Source: Patagioenas fasciata
Taxonomy: Eukaryota; Chordata; Aves; Columbiformes; Columbidae
Length of the DNA: 64,000 bases
Reading direction: 5' to 3'
NCBI RefSeq assembly: GCF_037038585.1
Contig: NC_092522.1
Location: 49,947,661 to 50,011,660, forward strand
Shown here: in pieces, positions 52,810 to 64,000 of the stretch
Layout of the letters: each line of letters starts with the position of its first letter
Numbering within the stretch: position 1 is the stretch's first letter
Program-made: the position numbers and the translations under genes
Notes under the pieces: generated by a model
What the model saw: the letters and a program-made list of their open reading frames with translations, nothing else
Databases searched by the model: none
What the model was told of the DNA's origin: nothing

Positions 52810-53688
52810 TTTTTCAAGAAGTTCAAATACTTTAGTCCTGAGTATTTTCAACCTTGTTAGAAGTGCCAGTGTTTTTTGGAAACCAGAGTGGTTCATGGTA
52901 AGGAAGCGGCTAAAAGTTACAAGTCAGTTTCATTCATTTCATCTTAATCTGTTGATCAATCTAATTACAATGTCAGTTTAATCCACTTTTTGCAATCCCT
53001 TATGCTACAATGTGGAGGAGTTTAAACTTACTAAAATTTAGGTTCATAGACTTTTCTGATCACAATTTCAGTTTAGCCTTGGTTTAGTGAGAAAAGCATT
53101 TGTTGTGTTTGTGCTGCCTTCTCTGCACTTCACAGCTTGCTTTTTCCTGTCTTCTCCTTTATCTCTCCGACATGCTATCCTGGCATTTGACCTCTCTGTA
53201 CTTATTTAGAGAGACTATAAATATGAGTCACCTGAAACCAATTTCTTTGTGTAAGAGGGAAAAATGTTAAATGGGATCTTCCAAAGTTAAGTCCTGGACT
53301 CTGCATCTGGGTTCACCTCTATGTGTTTCTATTCGGTTAATGGCAAAAATCTGAAGCATCATCCTTTTCTTACTGCTGATGGAAAATAACTTAATATGCA
53401 GATTTCTGAATGCCTGTTAATGTCCAAGGGCTTTGATAGCCCTACTGCTGCTTTGGATTCTTGGGAAACTGCATGAAGTGTAGACTGATGTGCTGTATAG
53501 CACTCCTGGAAACTGGCTTGAGTACTAGGACCTTCAGAAAAGCAGAGCTACATCATCAAGGGCAAAATAATTTCTTGCCCAGGAATCTTTTACAGTCTGT
53601 AGCTATTTAGAAAAGTACACGTAAAATATCTCGTTGCTTGATGTGGCACACTTCTTTTTTGAACAAACAGTTTTGCTGATGCAGTTGA
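52810..53688. other. Region downstream of PSMB1
   Basis: No recognised gene. Minus-strand ATTAAA (TTTAAT on plus) near 52976 could serve a convergent minus-strand transcript, if one exists. Confidence 0.35.
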
Positions 53689-53924
53689 CTATACAGTAAC
53701 CTTCTTTCCTGTTTGGACGTGGCTGACTGCCTCCTGTGCAGCATTTGAGGTGCTGTATGTTTTCCCTCGCTCTGGCTCGTCTTCACCAGTGGTGGTGGTC
53801 TCAGGCTTTCTGGCCTGTTGGAGTAGCCGGTAGTGTTTTTGAAATTCGGTAGTCAAAAGCTGGTGCATGTGAACTGATGGTGGCTCCAACAGGTGCCAGT
53901 TCCCGAAGTGTCCCCTGGGTGCCA
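53689..53924 (-). CDS. Hypothetical minus-strand terminal exon convergent with PSMB1
   Basis: The minus-strand acceptor CTCTGCCCAACAG has a good pyrimidine tract and precedes 53924. Two bases plus 77 codons are open to a TAG. The peptide is hydrophilic, with GHFGNWHLLEPPSVHMHQLL, then TEFQKHYRLLQQARKPETTT and a Lys/Glu/Ser-rich tail ending TGKKVTV. I do not recognise the family. Other minus frames are also partly open in this interval, which weakens the case. The human gene expected on this side is FAM120B, tail to tail with PSMB1, but this tail does not match its C-terminus as I remember it. Confidence 0.25.
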
Positions 53925-54540
53925 CTGTTGGGCAGAGTAAGGAGGGAACTGCATAGCTGGGCAGTAAGGAAAGAGCCCAGCGTCCCGGTCTGAATGACAC
54001 TTGACACACCTGTCAGCACTTCCAGATGGGTTCAGGTTACTTAATGCGATGTTTAACATTATTTGCAAAAGTCATATGAAGTGGACAAGGTTTTTATGAA
54101 TGACTGTGTAGCTGTTCGCTGTTTTGTACTGATCAAACCACACACGATGCAATCATTCTAAGAACAGAAAGCTTATCTATATTTGAAGTACAAATCAGCA
54201 ATAGCAAATTAAATTCAGGCTCTATTACTTCTATAAGATTCAATTAAAGCACTTTAAGCGCGGCTATCTGAGACCAGATTTATGTTCAATTGCTCGAGTG
54301 TTTTGCAACAGATTTTTACAGCTTTAGGCAAAGTTGGTGAAGTCTTGTGAAACTGAATAGTATTTAAACTGCAAAGAAAAGCAGCTGAGGGTAACAAGTT
54401 GACATGCCTGTGCTTGAGAAAGGTTTGTTTGCAGTATGCAAGATCTCCACAGTGAAGGGAAGGGCAAGTAACAAAGGGAACTATAATTTGTACCTGAATG
54501 AATTTAACGCTCTTGCAGGATGCCACATGTGTAGAAGAGT

Positions 54541-54642
54541 TACACTGATACAATTAAAAAAAAATTGGATGCTTTTATATGTAAGGGTAAATTTTACATC
54601 CAAAATAAATGCACTGATTAAATTTAAAAAAAAATTGGATGC
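54541..54642. repeat. Diverged tandem duplication, period 70 bp
   Basis: ACTGATACAATT followed by an A run and ATTGGATGC (54544-54572) recurs as ACTGATTAAATTT, an A run and ATTGGATGC (54613-54642). Similarity is clear over about 30 bp at the ends of the units. Confidence 0.65.
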
Positions 54643-54700
54643 AAACTGCAAACAGATTTTAGGAATTACTTTTTTTAGTTTGAGGTGTCTAGGCCTGTCC

Positions 54701-55147
54701 TTACGTTGTTTTAGTAGACATAAGAGGTGAGTGTTTAGGCCTCATTTGCAGTCTCAGGAGAGATACAACAGCAGGTACCAGTGATGCAAGTGTTCTGCCG
54801 CCAAGCGCAAGTGCTATCCTGTTGGAGCACTTGTGCAGGCGACGTGGCTGTTTTGTATCCTTTTGAGCTTTCTGTGTCCCTGCAGAGTACATCTGGCTGA
54901 AGAAACAGGAGGGGATGAAAGCTTTTTCACAGGGCCACTGGGCTGAAAATACCAAATTTCTTTTACAGGAGGTAGCACTACATTCACTCCCTCTGTAGAT
55001 GGGTTTGGAACCAGTGATGTGGGAAGGTTTGTTTCCCAATTTGTTTTTAACTTCCCTGTTATGCCCTTCCCTGATGTCATCACTGCTGATGCTCAGAGTC
55101 AGGTGCTGCAGGAGAGACACAAGATGTGTGAACATGAAAATGTTCAT
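54701..55147 (-). other. Interval with two overlapping minus-strand open frames
   Basis: One frame is open for 148 codons (55147-54701) and a second for 89 codons (55083-54814). The acceptor-like TCTCTCCTGCAG lies at about 55118-55107 on the minus strand. Neither product resembles a family I know. The region could be part of the same hypothetical convergent gene, or unconstrained sequence with few stops. Confidence 0.25.
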
Positions 55148-55679
55148 GGGCTGCTCAGCTAGGTGTTGCTTGCTTGCTCATTAGTATTAAAACACATTCA
55201 AAAATTACAGTTGTCAGATATGTCTTACAGATAAAAGGCACCATGAGATGGGCTTTTTTGTTTGTTTTTAATCCACCAAGTTACTCAGCTTTGTGAAGAT
55301 CATTGTCAGCTAGGGCTGGAAGGTAGCAATGCCCTGGCTGTCTCCAACCCTCCTTAGTTCTGTGCCTGTACTTCCTCTGTGTAAATCAGGTCAGTAGTCA
55401 TCTCATACCATGCCTACAATTTAAATTAATGAAGCACTTTGAGCACTATCTAGTTACAGAACTGTCTAGGCAAGTGGACTATAGCAGTACAGCTTGGCAA
55501 AACAAATGCAACAATAAATACCACTTTGGGTTGCTAGAAGCTGAAGTTGGGGTTTGGCAGATCTACTTGGCCTGGGATTAGATGTCTTTAATACAATTTT
55601 ATGTCAGAGAAAGGAGGGAGAGGGAAGATTTTAATCTTGCAATACTTGTTCTTAATATGAAACACGTTATGTGTGTCTT

Positions 55680-55856
55680 TCAAAAGAGAGCTGTACTGCA
55701 GGATTTGACTGAGCTTGGAGGGAGCACTTCTAAGTTGCCGGTGATGGGGTGTATAACAAGCTCAGTAGCATCAGCAGCCAGCTCGATGTCACCTGCAGCG
55801 ATACTAAGGGCCCCCATAAGATGGCAATAGTTAGTTGCCAGCACAGGCTTTAACAG
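55680..55856 (-). other. 58-codon minus-strand open segment with coding-like composition
   Basis: It is open from a TAA-bounded left end to TGA at 55682-55680. The peptide includes LKPVLATNYCHLMGALSIAA, then GDIELAADATELVIHPITGN and LEVLPPSSVKSC. The opposite strand is also open here (55582-55830, 82 codons). There is no strong flanking donor. Function unknown; it could be an exon, an old pseudogene piece or chance. Confidence 0.22.
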
Positions 55857-55983
55857 TTACACACGGTGTGAGTAAAAATAGCCATACATACTTTACTGGT
55901 TTTCCTCTACAATGTGCTTTGTGGTACTGTTTATTGAGGAGATGGGAGGCTTTATTTTGATCTCAGCCAAATGGCAGAATTGG

Positions 55984-56119
55984 CCTTAAAAACTAGGTTG
56001 GTAGTAAAGTAGACCTAACTTTATTTTTGGATGGATTTTCGGCAATATCGACCTTAAAAATAGGATTGTAGTAAAGCAGACCTAGCTTTATTTTTGGACG
56101 TGTTTTCAGCAATATTATT
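55984..56119. repeat. Two-copy tandem duplication, 68-bp unit
   Basis: Copy 1 (55984-56051) and copy 2 (56052-56119) both run from CCTTAAAAA through GTAGTAAAG and AGACCTA to CTTTATTTTTGGA and GCAATAT. They differ at roughly a fifth of positions, mostly by substitution, so the duplication is old. Confidence 0.9.
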
Positions 56120-57928
56120 TGTGCATCAAATCTATTTTGAGAGCAGGGGAGTGAGCTTGTTACTATGGAAAGCGAAAGTGCATGATGGGACAAATATGTT
56201 GCATGTTTACTTTTCAAAGTTTAGTTCACTATATCGCTCAAGGATAAGTTTAATTTTCCTTTAACTAAAACCAAGACTTTTGTAAGGTTGAATCATAAAA
56301 TGTTTTATAAATCAAATACTGAACTTTCTCACTCTAGGATGACATTTTTGCTTTTACAGTGAGATATGCCTGTAATGCTACATATACCTCAGTGTGCTGG
56401 GAGGCAGGAACAGGCTGCTTCTGTTTTATTGCCATTTCCCAGAGAAAACCATTTAAATGGAAATTATAAAACACTATTTTAAGTACAGCAGTTTGAAGTG
56501 GTCTTACTGCAACAACATACTCCTTTGCATTATTGATTTACTTAGGGAGCAAAGTTGTAATTTCCCACATTTGAAAAACTCTTTTTTGATACCCTAGAAT
56601 CATCTGTCCTGGAAACTAGGGGAGAGCTGCCTTGGTGAGTCATCTCAATTGAGTGATTCACAATTCTACAAACCTAAACTTGGGGAGAAGTGGCAGGAGC
56701 AAGTGGGGAATGATTAAAGCAACATCCATGAGAATCTGAGCAAAATAAAGTAGTCCTGTTTCTCCCCAGTCTAGTAGAAGATAGTTTTAGGATCATAAAA
56801 TAATTGCTACCTCGTTCAAGGTTCCTGATCTGGAGTCAGGAAACAACTTTTGAGTAGAAGGGATTTATTTGGAAATGACAGCTTTCAAATCCCTCTTTCT
56901 CTTTCTTTTAGCCTTTGCTTTTGTTTAGTATGAATGTCCTATGCTTTTAGGCCATTTGGGGCAGTGGTAAAGCAAACACATAGTAAACCAGGCACATGGG
57001 CCTGAAGTTGACTGAGATCTGCCTTCTCAATCCAAATTCCTTTTGATAAGGGGTTTTGTCTGTGTGAGTGCAGCAGAGTGAGACAAGCCTTATATTCTTT
57101 CAACTCTAATATGTAGTTAGTTTGATCGTATGGACCATTTTATGTGTACTTCCTTTTCTAAGCAATTTCAACAAAGTATTTGTAATTACAAAACCATGGT
57201 TTAGCAGAAAAAACTAACAAACAAATCCTCAGTATCTTTCCTGTTAGACTGTTCTTGGCCATTTTCCTAACAGTTGCTGGCGAAGTTCAACTTCACTGTT
57301 CATTTCAGAGGTTCAAGTGGGGCTTGTTTTATTGTAGTATTGTAGATACTTCACAGTTGGGGTAAGGTGCTTTTAGCTTACCTGAGACCTGGCTTATCTG
57401 AAATTTAGATATTTCTGTTGCTTGGCTTTCTCCAGCCACACAAGTTTGGTGGTCTCTTTGGTGGTTCTGCAGGAAGTCACTGATGTGCTCATTCACCTAA
57501 GTGCCCGATCCACTAAGGTGGCTTAGCTGGACAGGAGTACAACCCCACTGGACCAGTGCTCTGTTTAACCAGGCATTGTGAAAACCAGCCATAATCAGCT
57601 TGGCAGTCAGGCCTGGTGGGTGATCAAGCTGTTCATTGGTCTCTCAGCACTGTGCTCTCATACTGGAGACCTTGGGTGCTCAGCTGGGTGCCTCTTTTCT
57701 TCTCCACAACCAACCTGGGCTGCTGATGGAGCCATACTGGCTGGGGGGTCCTGAGAGGCAAGGGATGCTGTAGAGTGACTTGGGGGTCTGTGCCCTACCA
57801 GGAGCCCGTCCTCAAATGTCCCAGTAAGAAAACGTACATATTTCCCTTTGTAGCTTGTTAATGCAGCCTTTGCAAAGAACCTCATGCATGGAGATGCCAG
57901 AAAGTTATAAGGCCTGATGAGGCAAAAA

Positions 57929-57952
57929 GAAAAAAAAAAAAAGAAAAAAAGG
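57929..57952. repeat. A-rich simple repeat
   Basis: Runs of A broken by single G residues, about 24 bp. A LINE or SINE tail was considered, but no element body was recognised beside it. Confidence 0.8.
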
Positions 57953-58019
57953 AAGAAGGGAGAGGCTTTTTTTCAGGTTTTATATTACCAAAGATTTTGG
58001 AGAAAGCTGCATTCCGGTG

Positions 58020-58420
58020 TCACTGCCTTGTGCTTGATCTGAACTTTTCTTGACATGTACCCTTGAATGCAGAACTTTTAACACAATCTCCATTAAGTCT
58101 CACAGCAAACAAACATTTTGGTGCGGCTGGTATTTGTTTGCTAGTTGCAGACAAGTCTATCTCATTAGAACTGCATTTACAACTTTTGCCAAGCGTTTTG
58201 AAACTGGTTGACATGTGCAACAGCTGCTTGAGCTGGAATGGCATTCCATTCCCCGCCTCCATCTTATTAGCACAGAGGATGGCTTGATTAATGACAATTA
58301 GATGGGATTTTTAAAAATGAAAGATAATTTGTCTTTGGAAGAGCTGTGCAGTGTGTTTTCATTCTCTCATTTAAGCTAAGCCACAAAGTCTGGGTTTTTA
58401 TGGCTTTTCACGAAAGCCAA
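58020..58420. promoter_or_regulatory. Candidate enhancer-like block with clustered motifs
   Basis: Within 80 bp there are a CAGCTG E-box (58221-58226), overlapping TEAD-type sites GGAATGGCATTCCATTCC (58235-58252) and paired homeodomain-type cores TTGATTAATGACAATTAG (58284-58301). The block has an even composition unlike its neighbours. In human, DLL1 and FAM120B lie on this side of PSMB1, so a developmental enhancer is conceivable. This rests on motifs only. Confidence 0.25.
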
Positions 58421-61400
58421 GACAAGTGCTCATCCTGAGCTAACCCACAAAATCTGAAGTAAAAACATTTTAAAGGGTAATGCAAAGTGTTTTCAGCTGG
58501 TACTTAGTGGGGCTTTTACATTAAACCGGTCTTTAAAAAACCACCAACAACCAAGAAAATTTCAATGGTGACACTTCAGAATTTTCTCATACAACACTGA
58601 CATAAGGATTGCTGTCCAAACTCCATGGCATGTTAAGTGATGCTGAACAAGATTCACAGAAGCTCCTGTGAAGACCACTATGATACGTGACTCAGCTTGG
58701 GCTACACATTTGTTAGACTGGTGTACGATAGAGTTTATCTTCACTTCTTAACCCTCTGAAGATGTCACCTGGGCAGCCAGTGTCTCCTGGCCGGCTGTCT
58801 AGGTTCAGTCAGAGCACACACTTGGTCACAGGCAAAAGCATTTCTGCAGGAAAACAAGGACCTATTTTTCCCCTCATTTCTCCAGGCCTTCAGTGCAGAG
58901 CTGTTGAGCTTACAGCCTTGAATATACAGGCTCTTCATTCAGTGCAGTCTATTACATCTAAACCATCAAATGTATTTTGTTTGGCTCCACAGCCTTTAAA
59001 GTCAGGGTTGCAGTGCCCTTCGCTTCTGTTAAGCTGATCCTCTATCAAAGGGACACTCTCCGTCAAACTCAGGGAAGCACCAAACATCCAAGATGCTCTT
59101 CTGTGAGCAGCTCAGTAGTCACAGTGGCCAAAGCAGCATCTATGTGCAGGCACCCACATGCCTAATTTAACCCATGAAACTCCTGCACAAACATTTAAGA
59201 GAGGTTTATGACAGTTTAGTTTAAGCCCAGTGTTGGCAGAAAAGCTGCACTCATTTTCACTCTCTGCACAAACCTGTACTTCTGAGCTCCAGTTCATCCT
59301 CCAAGATAAATTTAACTATGGTGCTAGAAGTCACCATTGCAGTTAAAATTTTTAAAAAAGGACAGCGAATCAATCTCTTGAAATAAGTGAGGTCCTTTTG
59401 CCTAGTTGCCTCAGGTTAAAGCAAAATAAAAATTAGACTTGTCATAAAAGAATGCACTTGCAGTGGTTTAACTAAAATTTGGCCCCCGCAGATATAGGTT
59501 TTTTTCATAAACGGTTTCCATTCAAAGCCAAAATGGATTTCGGAACTACTCCAAGTACTTAGTTTCTATTACAGCCTACACATATCTGCCCTTTCCTCAC
59601 ACCATTTCCTTCTCATACTCTTCCTAACAAAAAGAACATCGAGGCTAAGCTATCCAACAGAGAGTAGTAAATGGTCCTTGAGTGTTTGGTTTGTGATCCC
59701 AAAAGTAGTCTTGACTCTGAACTGGAGGCCAAAAGCCACCTATTCATTGATTTTAAGTGAATTGTTCCAGTTAGTCTCACTAGATAGGAGGCAAAGTGGT
59801 GTGATAACACTGATGCCTCATCTTAGAAGCTGTGGGCTGAGTTCACAAGAGACACAGTTTCCCGTCAACCTCTGCATCCACATCCCAACTCACAATCAGG
59901 CACTTGGTCAGCCAGTATGGGTCTAGCCACAGTATTGGACTACAGGATTGCTGCCTTGTAAGCATTGACTGGAAGTTTTAATGAGTCAACCCAATTAGGT
60001 GGCTTGACAGACCATCACAACAGTGACGCAACCATGCTCAAACCCCATTACAGAAGCAGCAGAATTTCAAAGAACCGTTTTAAAAGAAAAGTCACAGAAT
60101 AGCTCGCACACAGCCCTGCAAACAACAACATCACCCACAGGCTGTGTGGAGTGAGGGGAAGGGCTGTAAGAGTAAAGGCGGAAACAAGACGAGTCAAAAG
60201 AATTAATCCAAATACTGATTTTCCCCTTCTAACACTCAGCATGGGCGCAGCTTGGGTTTCAGGTACAATCTATGGAGTATAACTGCTTCACATAACTCAC
60301 ACTGTAGTGGTCTGACAGCGCCTACAGAGAGTTATAACATGGCCTTTGCAAAAAATACGTGCGTACAAAATCACTTGTGGAAGGCAGTGCATTATATTGT
60401 CCTGCAGGTACTGGCTGATGCACAGGGCTGTACTCACTGGTCCACCTGCACAGCATTTCCTACCTGAAAGCCAGAGGAAGTTTTTATCACCCCACACCCT
60501 GACTTCAGAGGATCAATGGATCTGGATTTTGGAATTTTCTCTCCTCTTCATCTTCCTGTCAGGAACCATTCATACCTCATCTGCTGTCGCTCCTCGTTTG
60601 AGCCAGGAGGCTGGCCATCCCCATGGCTTGCTACAGGCAAGCTCTGTGAATGCTTAGCCACAAGCCACTTGTTTTCAGCAGGTCGAGCCCAGCACCTTAA
60701 ATGCCACCAAGCCACAAGTCAGCTAGTGGAGCATTTGGGTGACACTCCCAGGACAAAATTCACTTTGCAGAGTGTGTATGGAGTGATTCTCAGCAGTTAT
60801 AGTCCTCTCCTGTTGACCAAAAGAGAGGACAAAGAGAAAGTCCAGCAGGCTTGGCAAGGTCCCGCTTCTCAAACCAGAGAGGATTTTACAAAGCCCTTTT
60901 CCTTTCAAAATTAGCCTCTGTTCCTCATTTTTAAGTATGTATCAAGGAGGTTCTAAGACTAACAAACAGTAATGAAAATCGCTGACTGCTGATACCACTG
61001 TGGCTTGCCAGTGTTATTTTCCCTAAATTAAAGACCCATAGACACACCCTCCTTGAACCGCATGACAGGTGCATCAGAGAAGGAACTCACAAGACCTGAG
61101 CTGATACTGAGAGGAACATTTGTTCTTTTTACTCAAGAGAGTGAAGGAGACCCCTATGGTGCTGCCATAGTACACCGAGAGAGATGCAGGCAGCAGGGGC
61201 TCGCGTGGCTGTGTGGAACATCTGCTCTGCCTTACAGATGCTGTTCAAGTCTCTCTTCCCAGCCTACTGCTAGTCATTATTCAAAGAAGTATTACACAGA
61301 CACACATCCTTTGCCATCAGCTCCGACTGAGCCCCATCCCAGTAAGCTGTTGGTGGGAAGAATCCACTGAGGACTGGGAGGCACCACGCTGTGGTTTCAG

Positions 61401-64000
61401 TCTCCGATCCAGTAATGGTAACACAGCTGGAGCTGCAACATGGGCCACCACAGGCTGCAAACTCAGTTTCCCTCCCTGCCTGCTTTTCATGTTAATCTAA
61501 ATCATTTGACAGCATGTGAAGCTGCCAGCTCTGACAGCCTTTTAGGAAGATCCAACAGACTACAACATGTCAGTGGGAGTTTACCTTAACAAGTCCACAC
61601 CGAGCTACCTCAACCCTTGCAAGCAAAGAACAACACTTCTGGAGGAGAACAGATGAACTCTGTAGTGCTACAAACATGCCCGTATTTGTTTCTGTGGGGT
61701 AAAATATCCTGTCAAGCAACAAGTCATTAACACATAGCTAGCTAAGTTTTCAATAAACTCGTGCCCAACTACTGTGGTATTAAATGACAACCTAGTGCCT
61801 AGCAGCATCAGTGAAATCAAAGGTTGATCCGCTCGTAATCACTACACAGTCGTATCTCTGGAAGCTCTGACATGCACAGCGACACGTGATACACTTTAGG
61901 AAAAGGGGAGATAAGGCAGGGCAATGTGGTACAGAGCAGAAAAGCTGATCTGCAGACAGCACTGTAGGTGCAAGGCATATAATGGGTTGTCAGGGTGGGA
62001 GATACATGCCTCAGAGCTGCCCGTATAGCCCTTATCCCAGCTCCAGCGAAAGGGATGCACATTGAGAGTGTGCTTGTGGCGCATGTGCAGCAGAGACACC
62101 AGTGAAGAGCTGCCATCATGTTGTGTGCGTTGCCCACCATGTCCCCGACTGCTTCCAAGGGGCATGAGCTCAGTGGAGAGAAGACAGCTGAGCGTGGTGA
62201 AACAACAGCCTCGTTTTCCACACTCCATCCAGAGCATTAGAGCCAGTAGTAGATCAGACATCTGTAGACATATGTCAGAGGTTAAAGAAAAGCTGAACTG
62301 CTGTCAACAGCAAAGGGAGCCTACAACTGTGTGACAAAATGTGGATGCAGGTCTGCAGCATGTGTCTCTCACAGAGCACCCTAGCACCTTTCTGCTGACA
62401 GCGTCTTTGCACCACCACTCAGAAATCATGAAATCCAGCCAAAACAAGATGCAAAAGCAAGATCCAAGAAAACATTACAAGTAATTTACAAGGCCGTTAA
62501 CTGTAAGATGAATGTCTTGGATGCAATGACTGCATGGTTAGGCCAGTCAGTGAAACTCAGAGCAGCAGATAGCATTGCCATGTAGGAGTGGGGCAAGTGC
62601 TGCAGTTTACAAGGCTGGCAACAGCTTTGGTCCCTACGTCCATCAGTCAACTGCCTGAAATACGAACTTGAGACAACACAGAGGCACAGCACAAGGCTCC
62701 AAGACCTTTCTGCCCACAGCCTCTTCCTTCCCAGTTACTCAGGCACCTGTGCAATAGTGTGTCATGACACGTCAAAACGCAGCATCTCAGCTCCATGCTT
62801 GACACGCATCTTCCCTCTGCCCCCCAAACCCACCCGAATTTGTCACAAGGGCTCAAGAGGGAGCAAGGCTGGCTCTCCTCTGCAGACCCCCTCACAATAG
62901 ATGATGGCCCTATTTGTGTGCAAAGAAGAGGGGCTGCCGCCCGGCTGCAACCCTCGCATCTGTAAGGGCTGCTGGAGACAAGCCGCACAGATAGGCAGAA
63001 ATCAATAAGCTGGCGGATCAGAGGGCCCGGCGGAGGAGCCGCTCCCTGCACACGCACAGGGGCCGAACATCTGTCAGGCAAACAAAAAGCAACCCAAGCG
63101 GAACAAAAGAGAGGATTATTTTCACTCAAGTTCTTCTTCAGTCTCAGCAGGCAACGTTCAAGCCGTCCTCGTATTCAGACACTGAGGCCTTATGGAGTAC
63201 GGGCTGTCCGGGAAATGCCAAACGCTGTTACCAGAAGACAAAAGAGTGGGGGAAAAGAAAAAAAAAAAGTAGATATGGAAAATTCAGACTGTCTTGTTGA
63301 GTACGATCAAGCAGGGGGAAGGTGGAGGGGGGCACCGATAAGGGGACGAAGGACAGGGAAGGGAGGAGGACAGCGTGACAACGTGATGAAGAGTTGATGA
63401 CAAATCTCCACAACAGAACTCAAAACACCAAAACCGATAACATCAGATATCCCACAGAAGCACAAAATACTGGTGCACAGCTTTGGATTCACAAGCACTG
63501 AGGATCCCTTGGTCGTGTGGAAGAGTAGAGTCACTGCAGACCTTTCGCTTACTCAGGCAAATACTGGGGAGCTGGCAGAGCTGGCCCCCGCACCCCAACA
63601 CCCTCCTCACCTGGAGGGGTCCCAGCTTCCCCCGTGAGCCCCTGGCACTTCTGGGGCAGTGAAGGATTTAGGATAAGCTCAGGAACAAGCTGCCATGCCT
63701 CCCTTGTGCTCAGTTAGACAGCAGACACGGTTACTTTGCAGCTTGGTTTCTCCAGCACAGCTGTCTCTTCTAATCAGCATGAAATTTCTACATGCTAGAA
63801 ATATGTGAAAAAAAGTGAATTAATGATGAAACAGATTAAGAAAGATCAAGTTTGGGCTTAAAAGGACAGAAACCTTCATCCTTTCTGAAAGAGAAGACTT
63901 TCATTCTCCAAATCATTTGAGAACTCCCTGTGTTGCATTCACATGCCACTGCTCTGTGCCTTTATGCCACTGTTGACGTGGTGCATTTTCAAACTTACGT
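58421..64000. other. Gene-poor right flank
   Basis: About 5.5 kb with short open frames on both strands but no recognised coding exon, repeat or RNA gene. Purine-rich sequence lies at 63230-63375. It may be intergenic, or a long 3' UTR or intron of a minus-strand gene such as FAM120B. A strong minus-strand donor (AC|GTAAGT) lies at 63999/63998, at the very edge. Confidence 0.3.

Noticed and set aside
54254-54553. 99-codon minus-strand frame
   Set aside because: Cys/His-scattered composition without flanking splice sites; reads as chance.
57929-57952. A-rich run as the tail of a retroposed gene or LINE
   Set aside because: No recognisable element body or target-site duplication next to it.
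60346-63129. Open frames of 95-160 codons on both strands at 60-63 kb
   Set aside because: No recognisable domains, mixed composition and several frames open at once; the FAM120B C-terminus was looked for and not found.

Overview
The window is nuclear DNA from a vertebrate, most likely a bird. It holds intron-rich genes with GT-AG introns, CpG-island promoters, a 5'-truncated CR1 LINE and TBP with a glutamine run of only eight. Five protein-coding genes can be reconstructed exon by exon, with reading phase matching at every junction inside the window: C1orf131 (also called FSAF1, minus strand, cut by the left edge), GNPAT (plus, 16 coding exons), PDCD2 (plus, 6 exons), TBP (minus, 7 coding exons plus a probable non-coding first exon) and PSMB1 (plus, 6 exons). 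No tRNA, rRNA, CRISPR, viral or LTR element was recognised. Species was not determined.

Layout. 1-4667 carries C1orf131, head to head with GNPAT (4912-26901) across a CpG island centred near 4.7 kb. PDCD2 starts at 27651 in a second CpG island and ends at 33225. It converges on TBP, whose stop codon is at 36259 and start codon at 43501. TBP and PSMB1 (46461-52735) are head to head across a third CpG island (about 44.9-46.7 kb). From 52.8 kb to the right edge no recognised gene is present. That part holds diverged tandem duplications, a possible enhancer-like cluster near 58.2 kb and several minus-strand open segments of unknown status.

Functions. C1orf131 is a small-subunit processome factor (ribosome assembly). 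GNPAT is the peroxisomal acyltransferase that starts ether-lipid and plasmalogen synthesis, and a C-terminal ARL signal is visible. PDCD2 is a MYND-domain protein linked to 40S assembly. TBP is the TATA-binding protein. PSMB1 is the non-catalytic beta-6 subunit of the 20S proteasome. They are housekeeping genes packed as two divergent pairs and one convergent pair. In human, C1orf131-GNPAT lies on 1q42 and PDCD2-TBP-PSMB1 on 6q27, so the window spans a junction of two blocks that are separate in human.

Most interesting unexplained items: a coding-like minus-strand terminal exon (35356-35581) between PDCD2 and TBP with an acceptor, an open frame and a poly(A) signal but no known parent gene; minus-strand open segments convergent with PSMB1 (53.7-57.9 kb); a GC-AG intron in GNPAT; and an unusual GNPAT exon 13 acceptor with an out-of-frame competitor 11 nt downstream. 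Gene identities rest on remembered family sequences, not on a database search.
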